A DNA stretch of 64,000 bases from Ryuthela nishihirai (Eukaryota > Arthropoda > Arachnida > Araneae > Heptathelidae), in contig JAWZYU010000034.1 of assembly GCA_038380435.1 (NCBI GenBank), positions 38,006,901 through 38,070,900 on the forward strand. Direction: 5' to 3'. How positions within the stretch are numbered: the first letter of the stretch is position 1; each line of letters begins with the position of its first letter. Under the pieces are notes generated by a model. That model made no database searches and was not told the DNA's origin. It worked only from the letters and a program-made list of their open reading frames with translations. Positions 33,106 to 43,587 of this stretch are shown here, one piece after another. The position numbers and the translations under genes are program-made.

Positions 33106-33629
33106 CATCAGCTCCACCGATATTTCTGTCAGCGCCCTCTAGCTCCGAAGGGTAACGTCAGCGGACCTACATTCACAGACGGAAAAGCTTTGTCTTGGTG
33201 TTCCCTATCACCCATTGAAATTTATACAGAGAGTTTTGAAACACCCTGTATGAAATATAACTCTCTGCTATTTATTTCTAAACAGCATAAAATAATATAT
33301 ATTATGATTTTATTGTAATATTCATGAACATTTTTAAATTAATCACCAAATTAAAAAAAAAAAGCTTACCAGTTTATTTTTAAATTAAAGAATTTAAAAT
33401 TACTATGCCATTAAAAAATAATTCTTCTGTTAGTACATTGACCAGGTCGAATATGATATCGATGGCTCTGGGTCAAAACACAGCATTCCCGAAATGTTAT
33501 GATTGTGACAGACACAGATATCTTCTTTGCTATTATAGACAAAACACTCTTTTTTCCTCTTCTGTCTGAGCTATGACTTGCCATACGAAAAGAAGGTGTG
33601 TCGAAATTATTATTTACCTTGTTATTCAT
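33106..33629. other. Unassigned stretch with a CACCCTGTA end
   Basis: AAACACCCTGTATG near 33239 resembles the right end of the GGGTGTC element at 18490. No matching left end is clear. No gene is seen. Confidence 0.35.
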
Positions 33630-34252
33630 TCCCCGCCCTGCCCACGGTCAGTAGGGGACACCGATGGCTTGGAAAGGCCGCCGTCCGTCGGATGGGACGT
33701 TAATCCGTGGCCCCGTGTGCGGGAGAGCCATACCCTGTGCACGTTAAAGAACACGCTGAATGGCCTTGACGGGAGGCTACCATCTGTCTCCCAACAGCTG
33801 TTCCAGTGGGTCCCCTCCCCCAACCATCTCTGAGCCTTCGGGGTCCATGTGACCTGGCCATTTAGCCCATGGTGTGCAAAAAAGTGCCGCTCAGAGGTAA
33901 AACAATCCAACGTTAAAGAACACGCTGGATGGCCTTGACGGGAGGCTACCATCTGTCTCCCAACAGCTGTTCCAGTGGGTCCCTTCCCCCAACCTTCTCT
34001 GAGCCTTCGGGGTCCATGTGACCTGGCCATTTAGCCCATGGTGTGCAAAAAAGTGCCGCTCAGAGGTAAAACAACCCAACGTTAAAGAACACGCTGGATG
34101 GCCTTGACGGGAGGCTACCATCTGTCTCCCAACAGCTGTTCCAGTGGGTCCCCTCCCCCAACCATCTCTGAGCCTTCGGGGTCCATGTGACCTGGCCATT
34201 TAGCCCATGGTGTGCAAAAAAGTGCCGCTCAGAGGTAAAACAACCCAACCCA
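33630..34252 (+). repeat. 5'-truncated SINE with three tandem 3' modules
   Basis: Starts in the body at CCCCGCCCTGCCC, without head, then three modules of 169 bp with CAACNCAACGTTAAAG junctions and a CCCAACCC tail. Confidence 0.9.
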
Positions 34253-34608
34253 AAATACAGGTTCGAGTCCAGCCTGGACCAGCATTGAGCTTCATCATCG
34301 CAAAACTTTCCTCCATGACCTCGGCCAGTAGGGGACATCGATGGGCTTGGAAATGCTACCGCCTTCCGTAGGATAGGACGTTAAACTGTGGCCCTTTGTG
34401 CTGGAGAGAGCCATAACCCTTGCCCGTTAAAGAACACGTTGGATGACGTTGACGGGCAGCTACCGTCTCCTTACAGTTGTCCAGTGGTCCCCTCCCAGCA
34501 ACCTTCTATGAGCTCTCCGGGGTCCTTGTGACCTGGACATTTAGTACCAAGCAAAAAAAGTGCCGCTCAGAGTGTGCTGGAGATCCATATTCTGTGCACA
34601 TTCAAGAG

Positions 34609-34880
34609 CTCAGTAGGGGACATCGATGGGCTTGGAAAGGCCGCCGTCCGTCGGATGAGACGTTAAGTCGTGGCTCCTTGTGCGGGAGAGCCATACTCTG
34701 TGCACGTTGACGAACACGCTGGATGGCCTTGACGGGAGGCTACCATCTGTCTCCCAACAGCTGTTCCAGTGGGTCCCCTCCCCCAACCTTTTCTGAGCCT
34801 TCGGGGTCCTTGTGACCTGGCCATTTAGCCCATTGTATGCAAAAAAGTGCCAATCAGAGGTAAAGCAACCCAACCCAACT
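34609..34880 (+). repeat. 5'-truncated SINE nested in old SINE
   Basis: Flanked by CATTCAAGAG at 34599-34608 and 34881-34890. Starts at CTCAGTAGGGGAC in the body and ends CCCAACCCAACT. Confidence 0.9.
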
Positions 34881-34901
34881 CATTCAAGAGCATACTGGAT
34901 G

Positions 34902-35293
34902 GGTTCGGTTGTTTTACCTCTGAGCGGCACTTTTTTGCACACCACGGGCTAAATGTCCAGGTGACATGGACCCCGAAGGCTCAGAGAAGGTTGGGGTAGG
35001 GGACCCATTGGAATAGCTGTTGGGAGACAGATGGTAGCCTCCCGTCAAGGCCATCCAGAATGTTCTTTAACGTGCACAGGGTATGGCTCTCCCACACACG
35101 GGACCACGCCTTAACGTTCCATCCGAAGGACGGCGTCCTTTCCAAGCCTATCAGTGTCCCCTACTGACCGTGGGCAGGGCGGGGAATTTTGCGGAGATAA
35201 ATCTCAACGCTGATCCAGCTGGGACTCGAACCTGGGAACTACAGATTACGAGCCTGGCGCGTTACCGACTGTGCCTCCCCCGCCCCCCCCCCC
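34902..35293 (-). repeat. Full-length SINE nested in old SINE
   Basis: Flanked by CATACTGGATG at 34891-34901 and 35294-35304. A run of C near 35281 is expanded from the CCCCCGCCCC head end. Confidence 0.9.
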
Positions 35294-35895
35294 CATACTG
35301 GATGACTTAACTGGATGGAGACAGGATTTTAACTGGATGGAACTGTAAGGAGACAGATGCCTTACAGTTGCCCAGTGGTCATCTCCCAGAAACCTTCTAT
35401 GAGCTCTCCGGGGTCCTTGTGACCTGGACACCAATCGCTGCAAAAAACGTGCGGCCCAGAGAAAAACCCACCTACAACCATTGACCTAACAGACAAAATC
35501 TACTACAACAGACGTCGGCAACCTTTTTTGGCTGCGGGTCAAAATCAACCAAAATGTGACTATTAAGAAGACAGTTCGGGTCAATGGGTATTTTCATTTT
35601 AAAACAGTCCGTTAGCGAATAATAAGATAAATTTTATTGAGAAAACTATTACAATATGCTTTTAAACTCAAAACATAAAAAAAATTATAATTATAATTAT
35701 TATAAAAACAAATATAATTGTCAAGTTTTAGTTCATTAATAATTTATGAACTTTATTTATAAGCGTTCTCTTCGTTATCAATGGCTCCCCTGATTCTGAA
35801 TTTGTGACGTCAATTTAGTCAAGTCTGGTTCCTACTTAGTCATCTTAAGACGAATACAAGTGTCTGGATTTTCGGTAGTTAATCTGCTCTTGTTC

Positions 35896-36310
35896 TTACT
35901 TAAATTTCATGTGTGAAAATATTTGTTCGCATTTATAAGTAGAACCGAACGCGGACAAAACGGCAAAGCCAATTTTTTTCAAAGATGAAAACTTCATAGG
36001 AAGTGATGCCCAACACGATGATATCAGGAGAAGCTGATTATCTTCCGTGTTTTCTAAATCTTTCCGCAATGTCTTGAATTTGTCCGTCCACAACGTTGAA
36101 CTTTTAAAATCAATCATTTCTAAACTTAAATTGTCAATTTTAAGATATTCAAAATACTGCAACTTTAAAACATTTTCCCTTATTTCTCGTGCTTTATTAT
36201 AAATGTAAACATTTCGCCGTGCTTCTTAAAACTTTGAAATCTACTTTCAAATTCACTTTTAATCTTCAAAATACAACTTTCGAACATAGTTAGATTGCTT
36301 TCATCGATAT
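35896..36310 (-). pseudogene. hAT transposase, C-terminal part
   Basis: Minus-strand frames give FESCILKIKSEFESRFQSFK, then after a frame change LKIDNLSLEMIDFKSSTLW and finally FSSLKKIGFAVLSAFGSTY followed by KCEQIFSHMK. The last segment is the dimerisation end typical of hAT transposases, the type also seen in GTF2IRD2-like domesticated genes. Several in-frame breaks show decay. Confidence 0.75.
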
Positions 36311-36384
36311 TTTCTTTCTCATGTTAGCTTTTTCGTAAGGGAAAGACCCTTATGTAAGTTTACCCTTATGTAAGTTTCAAATTA

Positions 36385-36435
36385 TCCTTAACTGAGGAGG
36401 ACATTTTAGTTACTTCTGCTGCTTGTGTCATTTTA
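36385..36435 (+). mobile_element. PIF/Harbinger transposase N-terminal scrap
   Basis: Plus-strand reading TEEDILVTSAACVIL matches the N-terminus of the PIF/Harbinger remnant at 41356-42006, nearly base for base. It abuts the SINE at 36436 and lies inside the hAT element. How it came there is unclear. Confidence 0.6.
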
Positions 36436-36825
36436 GGTTGGGTTGGGTTGTTTTATCTCTGAGCGGCACTTTTTTGCACACCATGGGCTAAATGGCCAGG
36501 TCACATGGACCCCGAAGGCTCAGAGAAGGTTGGGGGAGGGGACCCACTGGAACAGCTGTTGGGAAACAGATGGTAGCCTCCCGTCAAAGCCATCCAGCGT
36601 GTTCTTTAGCGTGCACAGGGTATGGCTCACCCACACACGGCGCCACGGCTTAATGTCCCATCCGACGGACGGCGGCCTTTCCAAGCCCATCGGTGTCCCC
36701 TACTGACCGTGAGCAGAGCGGGGAATTTTGCGGACATAAATCTCAACGCTGACCCAGCTGGGACTCGAACCTGGGAACTACAGATTACGAGCCTGGCGCG
36801 CTACCGACTGAGACACCCCCGCCCC
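36436..36825 (-). repeat. SINE inside the hAT element
   Basis: A complete minus-strand copy with two or three GGGTT tail repeats. No target duplication is evident, and the transposase region on its two sides does not join, so a deletion probably accompanied it. Confidence 0.88.
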
Positions 36826-37324
36826 AGAGGGGGTATTAACAAATCCAACATTTTTTTTTTCCCTCTCATAGCTGGAGCACCATCAGTTGCTATGGAAAAC
36901 AATTTACTTTTTAAATCCAATATTTTCCCATTTTTGAAATATGTAAACTCTTGTACTTGGCGGAAAATATCAATGCCTTTGGTCGTGTGAATCGAAGCAA
37001 GAACGCATAGTTCTTCATTGACGTTCGAACTATTTATTGATGCAAATCTAATAATAATTGCCAGCCTAGCCATACTATTTACATCGGTACTTTCATCAAG
37101 TGCAATGTTAATTACGTCACTAGATAACAAATCATTTTTGACCTGTGCGTCAATATTTTTTGCCATATCTTCAATGCGACGCTGAACTGCTCTGGCCGAC
37201 AATGGCATTTCGTTAATTCTCTCAATTATTTGTTTTTTATTTGCGAAGTCATTGAATAAATGTTCGGAACAATTTATGAATGCGTTTTTCAAAAATTCGC
37301 CGTCTGTAAACGGTTTTCCGTTGG
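36826..37324 (-). pseudogene. hAT transposase, central part
   Basis: The minus-strand reading contains MPLSARAVQRRIEDMAKNID, then NIALDESTDV and FSIATDGAPAMRG. The D-E-S-T-D and D-G-A-P-A-M motifs are hallmarks of the hAT catalytic core, carrying two of the acidic residues. The frame is uninterrupted but is cut by the MITE on one side and the SINE on the other. Confidence 0.85.
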
Positions 37325-37326
37325 TA

Positions 37327-37540
37327 CAGTCGCTCAAAAAAGTATCCGAACACTATGGTTGATTACAGAATTCAGGAAAAATTATTGGCAACGATTATTT
37401 TAGAAATTAGTGATCTGGCAACCTTCGTGTCACGTGACACGAAGGTTGCCAGATCACTAATTTCTAAAAAAATCGTTGCCAGATATTTTTTCTGCATTCT
37501 GTAATCAACCATAGTGTTCGGATACTTTTTTGAGCGACTG
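37327..37540. mobile_element. Palindromic MITE inside hAT transposase
   Basis: A 214-bp near-perfect palindrome with CAGTCGCTCAAAAAAGTATC ends and TA on both sides (37325-37326 and 37541-37542), interrupting the transposase frame. It is the cleanest single copy of this family in the window. Confidence 0.93.
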
Positions 37541-37607
37541 TACCAATACTAAGAGCTTGCAATAAAGCTGGCAGATGTAGCGTAATTGTGGCTGATAACA
37601 AATGTCT

Positions 37608-37830
37608 TCAAAAATTTATTTTACCATAATTTAATACACATTTAGCAATGTATTCATATTTTTCATCATTTGGCATTTCACTCACATCTTTATGTTTTGA
37701 AGAAAAGTGTCGCTCAATTTGTGTCCTGGCGGTAATTATATCTGTACATAAAGTACATATCAATTTGTCACCATTTTCCATACATCCATACTTTTCAGTC
37801 CACACATCTTGAAATAATCCCTTTTTTGCT
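37608..37830 (-). pseudogene. hAT transposase, N-terminal zinc-finger part
   Basis: The minus-strand reading has MWTEKYGCMENGDKLICTLC and then RHFSSKHKD. The C-x2-C...H-x4-H spacing is a BED-like zinc finger as found at the N-terminus of hAT transposases. A frameshift lies just upstream near 37805-37825. Confidence 0.75.
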
Positions 37831-37900
37831 CATTGTTTGTCCATGGTTATAAAAATAATAATTATTTCTCTTAGGGAACTGTTCTCGCTCTTCTAAGCTA

Positions 37901-38487
37901 CTGTTTATTCACGTTAAAGATGGGGCGTGGGTGGCTCAGTCGGTAGCGCGCCAGGCTCGTAATCTGTAGTTCCCAGGTTCGAGTCCCAGCTGGGTCAGCG
38001 TTAAGATTTATCTCCGCAAAATTCCCCGCCCTGCCCACGGTCAGTAGGGGACACCGATGGGTTTGGAAATGCCACCGTCCGTCGGATGGGACGTTAAGCC
38101 GTGGCCCCGTGTGCGGGAGAGCCATACCCTGTGCACGTTAAAGAACACGCTGGATGGCCTTGACGGGAGGCTACCATCTGTCTCCCAACAGCTGTTCCAG
38201 TGGGTCCCCTACCCCAACCTTCTCTGAGCCTTCGGGGTCCATGTGACCTGGCTATTTAGCCCATGGTGTGCAAAAAAGTGCCGCTCAGAGGTAAAACAAC
38301 CCAACACACAACACGTTAAAGACGAAGTAAACGTAGATAAGAGTAGATGCGTGATCAGCAGGTGGGCAGGGCTCCTATTGGTCGGCTGCAAGTGGCACGC
38401 AGTCAGAGAACCCAGCCGACCAATAGGAGCCCTGATCACACATCTACTCTTGTTTACATCTACTTCGTCTTTAACGTGAATAAACAG
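37901..38487. mobile_element. Inverted-repeat MITE nested in hAT, split by SINE
   Basis: Ends CTGTTTATTCACGTTAAAGA and its reverse complement. Arms continue through GACGAAGTA, GTAGATGCGTGATCA and GGGCTCCTATTGGTCGGCTG, so the element (about 185 bp without the SINE) is almost wholly palindromic. The superfamily and target duplication are unclear. Confidence 0.8.
37921..38311 (+). repeat. SINE nested in MITE nested in hAT
   Basis: A complete plus-strand SINE of 391 bp flanked by the 11-bp duplication CACGTTAAAGA (37910-37920 and 38312-38322). The target happens to match a sequence inside the SINE itself, GTGCACGTTAAAGAACAC. Confidence 0.92.
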
Positions 38488-39006
38488 ATGAGATTCGTTC
38501 CGACAATGTCGCTGTATTCCGCCTATGTTCATTTCTGCAACTTTGTAATCAAACCAAAATCTTGATCTTATTATTTATACTTTCTTAAAGTATTTGTTTC
38601 ATGTTTATGTTTTATAATTTATTTTTATATATTATACTTTATTTGTGGAACTCAAGTGGGTCACTTGAAATTATCAAATGGGTCACTTGGTGACCCGCGG
38701 GTCATAGGTTGCCGACGCCTGTACTACAATGTTGCATTTCTATTTCTAGTTTAGGATCTTAGAATTCATTTTTTCTTGCTCACAACAGGGAACTGTCTTC
38801 GTATATGTGAAAGATAACACGGATGTCATTGATTTATGAGCAACGAACTTTCGAAGACTAGAAACCAAAACACTGTAGGTCATTTTGGACGTACCCTTTC
38901 CCTGCAAACTTACCTTTAGATTGCTTGCATTTCCCCAACGCCCTTCCTAACCCAGTTTATAAAGCAACGTCTCCTATGTTGTTCTTTGTCGTTGTTTTCC
39001 TTCCAG

Positions 39007-39190
39007 CTTGAAGTTTTCCTCATCCTACAGGTCAAGAGAAGGTCACGCTGAACTAGCCAAGAAATATTCCGTCATTTCCCCTCCGCTATTATTGTTTTTC
39101 GACAGTGAAGGGTTTATAGTAATAAGGAAGTTAAATCATCAGGTTGTAGACATACTTAGGGGAAGGGTTAATTATAGAAAGTTACTTTAA
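39007..39190 (+). CDS. Possible last exon with a thioredoxin-like segment
   Basis: A good acceptor (TTTTCCTTCCAG, ending 39006) precedes a frame that ends TAA at 39188-39190. It reads AELAKKYSVISPPLLLFFDS then EGFIVIRK. The pattern A-x-x-Y-x-V-x-x-x-P-x-L-x-F-F-D-x-x-G resembles the cis-proline and following strand of thioredoxin-fold proteins, but no CxxC is present in this piece. No upstream exon was found, since the hAT element lies directly upstream. It may be a decayed gene or a coincidence. Confidence 0.3.
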
Positions 39191-39197
39191 GTCAGAG

Positions 39198-40187
39198 TGG
39201 GTTGGGTTGTTTTACCTCTGAGTGGCACTTTTTTGCACACCATGGGCTAAATGGCCAGGTCACATGGACCCCGAAGGCTCAGAGAAGGTTGGGGAAGGGG
39301 ACCCACTGGAACAGCTGTTGGGAGACAGATGGTAGCCTCCCGTCAAGGCCATCCAGCGTGTTCTTTAACGTTGGGTTGTTTTACCTCTGAGCGGCACTTT
39401 TTTGCACACCATGGGCTAAATGGCCAGGTCACATCGACCCCGAAGGCTCGAAGAAGGTTTGGGGAGGGGACCCACTGGAACAGCTGTTGGGAGACAGATG
39501 GTAGCCTCCCGTCAAGACCATCCAGCGTGTTCTTTAACGTTGGGTAGTTTTACCTCTGAGCGGCACTTTTTTGCACACCATGGGCTAAATGGCCAGGTCA
39601 CATGGACCCCGAAGGCTCAGAGAAGGTTGGGGAAGGGGACCCACTGGAACAGCTGTTGGGAGACAGATGGTAGCCTCCCGTCAAGGCCATCCGGCGTGTT
39701 CTTTAACGTTGGGTTGTTTTACCTCTGAGCGGCACTTTTTTGCACACCATGGGCTAAATGGCCAGGTCACATCGACCCCGAAGGCTCGGAGAAGGTTGGG
39801 GGAGGGGACCCACTGGAACAGCTGTTGGGAGACAGATGGTAGCCTCCCGTCAAGACCATCCAGAGTGTTCTTTAACGTTGGGTAGTTTTACCTCTGAGCG
39901 GCTCTTTTTTGCACACCATGGGCTAAATGGCCAGGTCACATGGACCCCGAAGGCTCAGAGAAGGTTGGGGAAGGGGACCCACTGGAACAGCTGTTGGGAG
40001 ACAGATGGTAGCCTCCCGTCAAGGCCATCCAGCGTGTTCTTTAACGTGCACAGGGTATGGCTCTCCCGCACACGGAGCCACGGCTTAACGTCCCATCCGA
40101 CGGACGGCGGCCTTTCCAAGCCCATCGGTGTCCGCTACTGACCGTGGGCGGGGCGGGGAATTTTGCGGAGATAAATCTCAACGCTGG
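39198..40187 (-). repeat. SINE with five tandem 3' modules in ABABA order
   Basis: Five 169-bp modules precede a body truncated before the head (ends at CAACGCTGG). Modules 2 and 4 share CATCGACCCC, CAAGACCATCC and a following GGGTAGTTTT; modules 1, 3 and 5 share CATGGACCCC and CAAGGCCATCC. The array is therefore built from a 338-bp dimer. Confidence 0.92.
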
Positions 40188-40396
40188 CGTAAGCTGAATT
40201 TTTTTTATTTTAGTTCTAAGTGTAATAACGATGTTAATTTAATGTTTGCCAATGGGCATTAAGGATAGAAATGAAATAAAGAGAGAAGGGACCGGAAAAA
40301 AAGTACAAGAAGGTAGGTAGCAAAGAAACTGGATTTTCATTGTAGTATAACCTTTTTACCTTCATTCTAGAGGTGTTTAAAAAATATTGAAAAGTA

Positions 40397-40909
40397 CAGT
40401 CGCTCAAAAAAGTATCCGAACACTATGATTGATTACAGAATTCAGAAAAAATATCTGGCAACGATTTGTTTTAGAAATGAGTGATCTGGCAACCTTCGTG
40501 TCACGTGATTACAGAATTCAGGAAAAACATCTGGAGCGTGTACAGCAACTGTACACGCTCCAGTTACCGTTCACAGCAAACTGGAACGTGTGCAGTAACT
40601 GCACACGCTCCAGTTTGCTGTGAACGGTAACTGCACACGCTCAATATTTCCGTGAGTGAGCCCACACGATCTAGTATCAAAATAATATGACCACCTACAG
40701 TCGCTCAAAAAAGTATCCTAACACTATGGTTGATTACAGAATTCAGGAAAAATATCTGGCAACGATTTTTTTAGAAATTAGTGATCTGGCAACCTTCGTG
40801 TCACGTGACAGGAGTTGCCAGATCACTAATTTCAAAAAAATTGTTGCCAGATATTTTTTTCTGAATTCTATGATCAACCATAGTGTTCGGATACTTTTTT
40901 GAGCGACTG
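40397..40909. mobile_element. Composite palindromic MITE
   Basis: A long-form copy with hairpin cassette (40510-40695) is followed by a full palindrome (about 40699-40909). TA flanks the outside ends (40395-40396 and 40910-40911). Confidence 0.87.
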
Positions 40910-41044
40910 TACATGAGACATACATAAGGTTTAATACTTTTTTGACACATTACACTTACTGGCAAATTCAAATGCACTGGTCCGGAGTACAGACAAATCA
41001 TTAACAATAGAGGAAGTAATTTTGAAAAAACGTATACTTTGTAT

Positions 41045-41236
41045 TAAATTTAAATCACTTAAAAATCGTCTGGTAGCTATTTATTTTGAAAAAGTTTGTA
41101 CTCAAGTTTTAAATTTTGAGTAATATTATAATAAAGTTTAATAATAAATTATTTACTTTATGATTTTCTAAATTAATTGGCTTATACTTAAAGTTTAGAC
41201 AAATTAACCACTTCAACTTTATGTATATTTAATTAT
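41045..41236. repeat. AT-rich dispersed repeat
   Basis: Starts AAAAATCGTCTGGTAGC and contains GTTTAGACAAATTAACC. It resembles 45585-45840, 11918-12180 and 56430-56545. Its nature is unknown. Confidence 0.4.
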
Positions 41237-41237
41237 C

Positions 41238-41354
41238 CCGTGACACGTGACACGAAGGTTGCCAGATCACTAACTTCTAAAAAAATCGTTGCCAGATATT
41301 TTTTTCTGAATTCTGTAATCAACCATAGTGTTCGGATATTTTTTTGAGCGACTG
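41238..41354. mobile_element. Half palindromic MITE
   Basis: Only the right arm, from CGTGACACGAAGGTTGCC to TTTTTGAGCGACTG, is present. It directly abuts the PIF/Harbinger remnant with no TA, so a deletion removed the left arm and part of the neighbour. Confidence 0.8.
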
Positions 41355-42006
41355 CATCATGTTCAGCGATTCTTGGTCCTATGGCATTCAATAGATGCTC
41401 AAAATCTTGACAAGAAATTCGTGCAAAATTTTTAAACCCACTCAGAGGATCATTTTTCAAATCTTCCATGAATTTTTTGGTTGATTCCATGTTGTTGTAG
41501 GAACTGCCGCACCCATACACGCAGTTTTGCTCTACGCTTTCTTGTTAAACTACCTAAAATGATGGGGGCGGGGGTGGCTCAGTCGGTAGCGCGCCAGGCT
41601 CGTAATCTGTAGTGCCCAGGTTCGAGTCCCAGCTGGGTCAGCGTTGAGATTTTTCTCCGCAAAATTTCCCCGCCCTGTCCACGGTCAGTAGGGGACACCG
41701 ATGGGCTTGAAAAGACCTCCGTCCGTCGGATGGGACGTTAAGCCGTGGCTCCGTGTGCGAGAGAGCCATACCCTGTGCTCGTTAAAGAACACGCTGGATG
41801 GCCTTGACGGGAGGCTACCATCTGTCTCCTAACAGCTGTTCCAGTGGGTCCCCTCCCCCAACCTTCTCTGAGCCTTCGGGGTCCATGTGATCTGGCCATT
41901 TAGCCCATGGTGTGCAAAAAAGTGCCGCTCAGAGGTAAAACAACCCAACCCAACCTAAAATGACACAAGCTGCAGAAGTAACTAAAATGTCCTCCTCAGT
42001 TAACAT
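41355..42006 (-). pseudogene. PIF/Harbinger transposase N-terminal remnant
   Basis: From ATG at 42004-42006 the minus strand reads MLTEEDILVTSAACVILGSL, a basic stretch RKRRAKLRVWVRQF, and after a frameshift near 41505 FMEDLKNDPLSGFKNFARIS and FEHLLNAIGPRI. The basic block with a WVRxFL motif, followed by DPxxFKNFxR and F-x-x-L-x-x-x-x-G-P-x-I, is typical of PIF/Harbinger (HARBI1-like) transposases before the DDE core. The SINE at 41563-41952 splits it and a half MITE cuts it off at 41354. Non-functional. Confidence 0.72.
41563..41952 (+). repeat. SINE inside the PIF/Harbinger remnant
   Basis: Complete copy flanked by a perfect 11-bp duplication ACCTAAAATGA (41552-41562 and 41953-41963). Confidence 0.93.
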
Positions 42007-42197
42007 GTGGATGATGGTGAATACTGAATTGGAGCATAAATAATTCGCAACTTTTGTGCACGTACAGTTTCTCCGCGAACAGTGCAGAACAGTTCACAAA
42101 CTTTCTGTTTTAGGTGGAGACAATCAATATTTACAACATTGAGTCTCATTGTGTTGCACAAATGTTCACGCACAAATGTGTGCTGCACAGAATTGCG
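42007..42197 (-). other. Sequence upstream of the PIF/Harbinger remnant
   Basis: The minus frame continues open upstream of the likely ATG (containing NVVNIDCLHLKQKVCELF), perhaps the element's leader or another part of its coding sequence. It is not recognised. Confidence 0.35.
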
Positions 42198-42900
42198 GTT
42201 GGGTTGGGTTGTTTTACCTCTGAGCGGCACTTTTTTGCACACCATGGGCTAAATGGCCAGGTCACATGGACCCCTAATGCTCAGAGAAGGCTGGGGGAGG
42301 GGACCCACAGGAACAGCTGTTAGGAGACATATGGTAGCTTCCCGTCAAGGCCATCCAGCGTGTTCTTTAACGTGCACAGGGTATGGATCTTCCGCACATG
42401 GGGCCACGGCTTAACGTCCCATCCGACGGACGGCGGCCTTTCGAAGCCCATCGGTGTCCCCCAGTGACCGTGGGCAAGGCGGGGCGTTTTGCGGAGATAA
42501 ATCTCAACGCTGACCCAGCTGGGACTCGAACCTGGGAACTACAGATTACGAGCTTGGTGCGCTACGGACTGAGCCCCCCCCCCCCGGTTCGAGTCCCAGC
42601 TGAGCCAGCGTTCAGTTTATCATCGAAACCTTCCCGCCATGAAGCATCCTTCCCGCCATGATCCTTCCCGCCATTCAACTGACCATGCTCATAGTCAGTT
42701 GAAGAGGCCACTGTCCGTCGGATGGGACGTTAAACCGTGGCACTTTGTGCAAGAGAGTCAAAGAACATGCTAAATGGCCTTGAAGGGAGGCTACTATCTG
42801 TCTCCCAACAGCTGTCCAGCGAGTCCCCTCCCCAAACCTCCTCTCAACCCTCGGGAACCTTGTGATCTGACAAATTAGCCCATTGTATGCGAAAATGGGT
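42198..42900 (-). repeat. SINE followed by an old inverted SINE
   Basis: A complete minus-strand SINE (42198-42585) meets, at a C-rich junction, a degenerate plus-strand SINE (42586-42900) starting at its B box GGTTCGAGTCCC. Confidence 0.82.
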
Positions 42901-43062
42901 GGCGAAACTTAGGATAATTATTACGTGAACTGCTAAAAACATTCTTACTCGTATTAGTAGAGTTTAATATAACGGTTATTGCATTCGACTTGTTTTTATT
43001 AACCTTTCGGATTTCAGAGTAATTATTTCAACTGACATGGATACTGTTAAACATATATTGCT

Positions 43063-43363
43063 GTTGGGTTGTTTTACCTCTGAGCGGTACTTTTTTGCAC
43101 ACAATGGGCTAAATGGCCAGGTCACAAGGACCCCGAAGGCTCAGAGAAGATTGGGGGAATGGATCCACTGTAACAGCTGTTGGGAGACAGATGGTATCCT
43201 CCCGTCAAGGCCATCCAGCGTGTTCTTTAACGTGCACAGGGTATGTCTCTCCCACACACGGGGCCACGGCTTAACGTCCCAACCGACGGACCGTAAGTGA
43301 CTCGAACGTGGGAACTACAGATTACGAACCTGGTGCGCTACCGACTGAGCTACCCCCGCCCCC
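43063..43363 (-). repeat. SINE with internal deletion
   Basis: The tail, module and head are present, but the central body between the CCGACGGACC stretch and the B-box region (near 43290) is missing. Confidence 0.85.
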
Positions 43364-43513
43364 ATTTTTCTCCAGGGACAATATATATATATAGATGACC
43401 GTGTATTCCAATGCTCAAAACTAATCAATAGTTGCGTACTGTTATTTTTGATGATGAAAAAAAATCTGAATAAATAGAAATTCTGATACTCATCACCGAC
43501 GTGTTTAACAAAT

Positions 43514-43519
43514 TTTATT
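43514..43519 (-). terminator. Poly(A) signal for gene M terminal exon 4b
   Basis: AATAAA on the minus strand, about 70 bp beyond the stop at 43588. The surrounding 3' UTR resembles that of exon 4a. Confidence 0.72.
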
Positions 43520-43587
43520 CATCACTTTCTCTGAGAACAGTCATTTTTTTCTCTCTCAGATTCTCAGCAGTTTTTTTTTACTGAAAA

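Larger units (their letters stand above)
34258..35475 (+). repeat. Old SINE carrying two younger SINE insertions
   Basis: The diverged copy (34258-34598, 34881-34901 and 35294-35475) is recognisable by GTTCGAGTCCAGCC, GGATAGGACGTTAAACTG and CCTTCTATGAGCTCTCCGG. It is interrupted at CATTCAAGAG and at CATACTGGATG. Confidence 0.75.
35509..38721 (-). mobile_element. hAT transposon, boundaries intact, transposase broken
   Basis: Terminal inverted repeats CAGACGTCGGCAACCT and AGGTTGCCGACGCCTG (each 16 bp, one mismatch or fewer) bound the element. A perfect 8-bp target duplication TACTACAA lies at 35501-35508 and 38722-38729. The element spans 3213 bp including later insertions: a SINE (36436-36825) with a PIF/Harbinger scrap beside it, a palindromic MITE (37327-37540), and a second MITE (37901-38487) that holds its own SINE. 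The transposase reads on the minus strand in three separated pieces and is not functional. Confidence 0.92.
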
